64,000 bases of DNA. It comes from Clavulina sp. PMI_390 (taxonomy: Eukaryota > Basidiomycota > Agaricomycetes > Cantharellales > Hydnaceae). The stretch is from assembly GCA_015039315.1 (NCBI GenBank), contig WIDE01000121.1:32067-96066 (forward strand). The letters run 5' to 3'. Shown here in pieces: positions 58,863 to 64,000 of the stretch (the stretch's first letter is position 1; every line of letters begins with the position of its first letter). A program made the translations under genes and the position numbers. The notes beneath the pieces were generated by a model, which saw only the letters and a list, made by a program, of their open reading frames with translations, made no database searches and was not told the DNA's origin.

Positions 58863-60475
58863 TAGTTTCCAGGTATGCTGCGCTCGACATAATGACACCT
58901 CGCGCTAGATCTTATGTGTTGACGGCGGGAAACATCGAAAATTCCGGTTGCTGTCTTTGCTATGTGGAACTGAGTAGACTGAGATTGGAGCCTACCAGAT
59001 TTGGGAAACGCGGGTCTTTGAATTTATTGAGCAAAACACAGTTGCGGACAAGTCTTTAGTTCCGTAATATGATATCAGCATATCGTGTACGATATTCAAA
59101 TGTCAATTCTATTCCTTTATATCATTCAGTGCCGTGATCACAGATTTATTTCATCTGAGATATGCAATAATCCAAAAGCATTACCTTTTGATCCCTTATC
59201 TTAGTAAGGGGATGGGTGCGTTCTGTAGGGTGTCCAGCCTCACGCAGCCATGTTGTCGTCTAGTTACTGGGTATAACTCTCATATTTTCCGCCTCTATGC
59301 TCACCATGGACAAAAACCCTGTTGGAGGATATTGTTCACAAGAATGTATTTCGCTGAAAACTCATCTCCTAACCGACCTTGGCTTACACAAGCTTCCTCC
59401 GCTGATGGTCACAGGTTGCTTGTACATCGAGGGAAGTGTGCAGTGTAGGAGAACGTTCCACAACCTTCCAGATAAAATGAGAAAGATCGAGGGACCGGCG
59501 GTACTATCTACCAAGAGACCCGAATACGCTCTATAGCCCCTCGGAACGTTTTGTATATGAAGGAACCGAATGTAACCTGTGAGAAGAGAAATAGCCAGGG
59601 AAGATAGGAAAATCGGGAAAACGTTGAGGTCGTCACCCGAAGGGTCGAGCGAGGCGTACGCGACGCGATTGGCTCGGAAATAATATGAGCGACCAGCCTG
59701 AACACCTGTGCATTCCGCTGAAGCCAGTCCACCTGTGTTATGGTCGTGACTTCCCAGGCATGAACCGTAGCAATCACCCAGTTGGCATATGCATTTCATT
59801 GCGAATGTTTGCCAAATGTAAAGGGAAATAACTGATAAGCTTCATTGTATACTCAGATGCCGCGGCAATGCACGATCCTCGGGGTGTTTCGCATGATCCC
59901 TTTGCTCCATAATTTCCCATCTTCCACCAGGATCTTGTTCCTTCAAGCTCTCCTTTACATGTATTCGCTTCTTTCTATAGCTAGTCTAGGCTGGTAATTG
60001 ACCAAAAGGTAAGCTCACATGTTGTTGTGCTCTCATTCTCGATTTTGGAAGCTTTGGTGTACCCTATCTAGCATCTTGGCCTTCGCTCAGTACGTCCGTC
60101 GACTATAAAAGAGGGTCCATTTCATCAATGATAATCGCCTCAAATCAGATGCTCAAATTCTTACTCCAAAGGCACCGATTTCCCGTTGTCACTGATAGAC
60201 GCCAGTGTCCATTTCAACTGATTTCCCAAAAAGACTTCTGTGGACCCGCTCAGAACCAGGTGATGCCTTCGCCTTTAGGCCGCACAGTGACCGCCAAGGC
60301 GGTCTTATTCATAGAACAGAAGCTCCCGACCTATAAAAGCTCAAGCAACTAATGGCAACTACTCCCTCAACCCACCTCTACACAGATTTTGCAACACGCC
60401 AAACCTTGTAGGAAATACCATGCCAAATCGCATCCAAATGGAATTTAATTCTTGTTGACCTTATAGCACGAAATC
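58863..60475. other. Intergenic region with promoter elements near its end
   Basis: 1.6 kb without a convincing gene. A TATAAAAG at about 60102 may belong to an unseen transcript; the palindrome and TATA nearer the next gene are listed separately. Confidence 0.4.
60289..60339 (+). promoter_or_regulatory. Perfect palindrome and TATA box
   Basis: GACCGCCAAGGCGGTC at 60289-60304 is a perfect inverted repeat with 7-bp arms. TATAAAAG follows at 60332-60339, about 140 nt before the start codon at 60476. CCG/CGG half-sites are typical of Zn2Cys6 regulators; that link is inference. Confidence 0.5.
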
Positions 60476-61158
60476 ATGTCTCCTCTAACTGCCGCTCAGG
60501 AGGCCGCCTTCGAGGCCGCCATGAACGACGTGAAGATTGGGATTGGAGAGCGTGGCATTGCGCTTGATACTAACAACCTTGCTGAAAAAGCATTGGCGAA
60601 CCGCAAGGTTGAGAACGGTCTTTTGGGAGCAAGTGGAGCCGCCCCCGACGCTGATGTGAAAACAAAGCTGCGCGACGCTGGCTCGGGCTTCGCCACTGCT
60701 TCTGAAGAGCGTCAGAATGCTGTCATCCGGGGAATTGGCAGTGTCATAAGGCGACATGGGACATCGTATGCTATCAGGCATGCTATCATTGCCCTGCCAT
60801 TGGTGGCTATTGCGGTCACCGCTCCTACGGTAATGACGCTTCAGGGAGTGGGACAGCTAGTTGATCACCATGATGGGTGCGTCGTAGTTTCACTACCTGA
60901 CCGCAAGAAACTGGGAACCTTCATTTTTTCTTACGTCTACTTGCATCATCTCCGCAACGCAGTACTGGCGATCAGTATTTCGACACCAACAACAATCTTA
61001 TTCCCGATTCTTTCGTGCAAATTGACACAACTACTGGGCAGGCTTTAAGTCTGCCTCAAGACACGAATATATTGGATTCCGTTGGGGACGCAGCAGATTC
61101 CATCTCGGATACGGTTGTGTCTGTGGTAACATCCATCTTTGGCTTCTTGACCGGTTGA
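60476..61158 (+). CDS. Small hypothetical protein with one hydrophobic helix
   Basis: Two exons (60476-60876 and 60963-61158) join in frame to 198 residues. The N-terminal 95 residues are helical and soluble (KALANRKVENGLLGASG, RQNAVIRGIGSVI). One hydrophobic segment (AIIALPLVAIAVTAPTVM) follows. Then comes an Asp/Asn-rich stretch resembling a degenerate calcium loop (DQYFDTNNNLIPDSFVQ), then an amphipathic hydrophobic end (VVSVVTSIFGFLTG). No secretion signal at the N-terminus. Family not recognised. Confidence 0.7.
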
Positions 61159-61914
61159 CGTGCCCTCGGGTAGCCTCGCTCTCTCCCCCAAGATTAAGTA
61201 TATACTCTGTTATGGAATGAGGGCACAATAATGATACGGAATGGATTTACTGGGAGGCTCTGCAATATCATGTAAGACTGTCCTTCTGTATAACATCAAC
61301 CTCTGCGTGCGAAATATCGCAGTTATCATGGGGCAACTGCTCATCCTACTATAGCAAATATGGTCCTCCGTATCCATCCTAAGGCATAGGGTCAGAATCC
61401 GAGTTGCCCAATCTCTGACTATAGTGTGAGGTTTGTGTTGGCCACAGGCGTTTCATGCGGTATTGTGAAGTGATTAACATGACAGGGTCGGTGTAAGAAG
61501 TGGCGGACAAGTCGCGTGCATGGTCCAGGTGTTCCACAATTTGCATTGACATGACATTTCAACTCGAAAAGACAGGGAAGGCTAGGGTGTCTATCACTCT
61601 ACAGGCTGGTCTTAGCATCCTGAAATCGAAACGGCGTCATACTTTATAGACGTAAGAAAATCCTGCCACATCTACGCGCGCTGCTAGCAAGTGAATCTGA
61701 TCATGTCCATGGGATGTCTTGTGTGTGTCCACCGACTCCAAGCAATTGCATGTCTAGCATCAATAGATATTTTCTATACCAGGGTTTCTGATGTGGACTC
61801 ACAGTAACAGCTATGCTCTGGAACAGAATCCGAAAGGTGCCATTCAGGGGTGTAAGACGCCCTATAAATAAGTTCATTGTTGAGAGGGGAGCGTTGACTG
61901 ATGGCTGAATCTCC
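61159..61914. other. Convergent intergenic region
   Basis: 3' flanks of the small-protein gene and F-box copy C; nothing else seen. Confidence 0.4.
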
Positions 61915-63826
61915 TTACGAATCTTGGGGGAACGAGCGTGTCCAAAATTGGTTTGTCACTTCCACATGAAGTGAATGTAAGTTTTTCATGCTACCGAGCA
62001 GAATCGAGAGTTGCTGTGAGGATATATCGATGGGCTGATGGCTGACTAAGTGAATGGACTGTAAATGGTCGAAATGGATGGCTAAAGCTGGGTCCGTCAA
62101 TAACGACAAGAGAGGAGGATCTGGTAAGCTGAGATGGAGAAGAAGGGGGAATGCTTTTTGGAGTTGGGAGAGCCATCCATCCAAAGTGGCATCTGACCCC
62201 ACGGACTGCTCGATGCCCAGCGAAGTGATGGGGGTAGCACTTTCCTGCAGCGCATTGGGTACCAAATCCAACATCGAATCCCATATCGCGCGTCCGTCGA
62301 CCCAGACCTCGCTTACGTGGCGGCCTGGAACCAGCGAAAGTAATATTGTGCTAGACACATGGCGAAGACTGGTTAGATTTGGGAGGAATGTGGCTGGTCC
62401 GGGCACGCTGATAATCTGGGGAGGAATCCCTGGGGTGGTAATATCTATCAGATATCTGATGGAAGGCTGGGACTTAAGAAATTGGTATAGGACGGATTGA
62501 TCAGTGAGGGGGTAGTAGGCTCCCTTGAATGCTGTAAGGCGAAGTGAAGAGGCGCATTCGATTAGGGTGAAAAAGAGGGCTGTGAAGTCTCCCCTCCAGA
62601 TGCGGGGAGGATCTTCATGGTCAGGAATGGGTTCGTGAAGGAAAAGATGGGAAAGATGGGATGCGTGCTGCCAGATATGAATCATGGTATTCAACAGCAA
62701 CGGTGTCCAGCTCCAAGTGCATGGGCCGATGGCAAGCCGCTTGATTGAATGGAGTCTTAGCCGCGAACGCAGTAGAGACCTGAGGCGCTGGTGCAGCTCT
62801 TCATTGTTATATTCGTCATTATCCTTGATGGTGAACCCTGTCCACAAAGTGGGGGTTACCAGACTGCACCATTCACGATTCACAAGTGCCATGGTGCGTA
62901 ACGATTCAGATCTCAGATGGAGTATGATCAGAAGCTTGAGCTCAAGTGGCAAGGCTTCAAGTGATGCAAGATTCTATCAAGGGCCGTTAGGAAGGTGTAC
63001 GCAGTAGGATATGTTGAAACGCTATGGACTCACCGGTCCAGCAAAACACACGTATTTCAGATCAAGCTCTGGTCCCATCAGGGTGTTCAATTCATCTGAG
63101 TGGCTCCAATGGAGCCGCCTAGCTGATTCCAGCACATTCATCAAGAGGGAGCGCGGAGGGGGTACTATCATGCGGCGAATTTGAGGAGCAAAATGAAACA
63201 TCAAGGTCCGCATGGTTTTCCATAGCCATCGAAAGCCCCTGTTTTCGAGAACGGCCGCTTCCCATCCTCCTATTAGGGTGTCATCCTCGCCAATGCCCCT
63301 TTCATACACTCTTATATTCCGTTTCCTAGTACGGAGCCGAAGGACACTCACAGATACATCAGTCCCAGCTACGTGTACATGAACGATGTCCGGTTCACGA
63401 AGGGTCCTCGATTCAATTTCTTCGTCGATTTCGTGGTATTCTCCATCACTCGAGAAATCCCAGGTGAACAAGAGCACCACAGGGCCCTCATTAGGCAGTC
63501 TGACCGTTAGAGAGTATCCTGGAAATTCTTCAAATGGAGCAATATCCAGATCAAGATCATGAAGCATCCATCTTTGAATTAACAGCAATACCGGATGTTA
63601 GATCAAGGCCCATGGCGCTAGCACCTGATGATCGGGCTGCTCACGAGAGATAGAAAGTCCAAAGCTCCTGTAAGTGTCCATGGCCATATAACACGGTGAA
63701 GGCGTGGCGCAAATCTTCGGGAAGTTCTGGCTCTAAACTATCTGCTACTGCCACGGAGCTCGCCTCGAGGTCTCCGAGATCAGGTTCGCTGTTTGCGGGA
63801 ATTTCAGACTGATGATGATCGCTCAT
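61915..63826 (-). CDS. F-box protein with N-terminal module and LRR-like tail, copy C
   Basis: Exons 63826-63645, 63571-63034 and 62973-61915 join in frame to 592 residues. The order matches copies A and B: N-terminal module (WMLHDLDLDIAPF), central F-box (LPLELKLLIILHLRSESLRT, LVNREWCSLVTPTLW) and LRR-like tail (IKRLAIGPCTWSW). The first two introns have the same positions and phases (2 and 0); the third intron and Cys-containing tail of A and B are absent. It is the most diverged copy and lies outside the duplicated block in opposite orientation. Confidence 0.82.
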
Positions 63827-64000
63827 TTGCGGGGCGAAGATTTTGGAATATAGCGGGTTATTTATCCCCTAGACAGTGGCGATGAGAATACAAGTATCGG
63901 GAAAGTGACGAAAGAGTCGTTCGTGGCAGTTTGTTGGGTGAAGGATCGACGTTCTGGTTAAGCTGTGGTGTCGTGTTTGGATGGCTTCGGATATCCAATC

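Noticed and set aside
59134..59799. Open frames on both strands
   Set aside because: No recognisable protein family and no supporting splice sites.
1..64000. tRNA, rRNA, CRISPR arrays or complete transposons
   Set aside because: None was recognised by eye on either strand; a dedicated scan could still find a small RNA gene.

Overview
The window is genomic DNA of a filamentous basidiomycete. Genes are broken by many short GT-AG introns (mostly 48-110 nt), there is no operon structure, and the protein families are typical of Agaricomycetes: expanded BTB and F-box families, an NLR-like NACHT protein, a secreted GH3 glucosidase and the Cdc24 polarity GEF. The combination suggests a Rhizoctonia/Ceratobasidium-like species; that is inference. 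Two runs of N (125-716 and 10863-10872) mark assembly gaps.

Layout. 1-805: a BTB gene interrupted by the first gap. 2072-6012: secreted GH3 beta-glucosidase. 6460-12507: five tandem BTB genes, all minus strand, one of them a mosaic interrupted by the second gap. 13480-18589: cdc24 (CH-DH-PH-PB1). 21083-26464: a large RhoGAP protein in the same orientation, so a GEF and a GAP of Rho-type GTPases are neighbours. 28645-33997: two BTB genes flanking an MFS transporter. 34715-39731: ten exons that join in frame into one protein with kinase, NACHT and ankyrin parts. 41575-43541: mitochondrial carrier. 44852-55000: a segmental duplication of a two-gene block (F-box/LRR-like gene plus a small acidic-protein gene) around an unidentified minus-strand gene. 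55325-56260: ninth BTB gene. 57758-58862: conserved fungal protein with an F-box-like start. 60476-61158: small protein with one hydrophobic helix. 61915-63826: third, more diverged copy of the F-box gene.

How the genes may work together. Nine BTB proteins and three or four F-box proteins make the window dense in candidate substrate adaptors for cullin E3 ubiquitin ligases (inference from family knowledge). The kinase-NACHT-ankyrin protein resembles fungal STAND/NLR intracellular receptors. Cdc24 and the RhoGAP would act in opposite directions on polarity GTPases.

Most notable observations: (1) a 1184-nt intron in cdc24 with a perfect TACTGAC branch site followed by about 660 nt without a single AG up to a GAGCAG acceptor, an extreme AG exclusion zone; (2) the kinase-NACHT-ankyrin fusion, with its Walker A motif on a 22-nt microexon; (3) a conserved CxxH...CxxC module at the C-terminus of the BTB family; (4) the duplicated F-box/small-gene block with a perfectly conserved palindrome abutting the TATA box.
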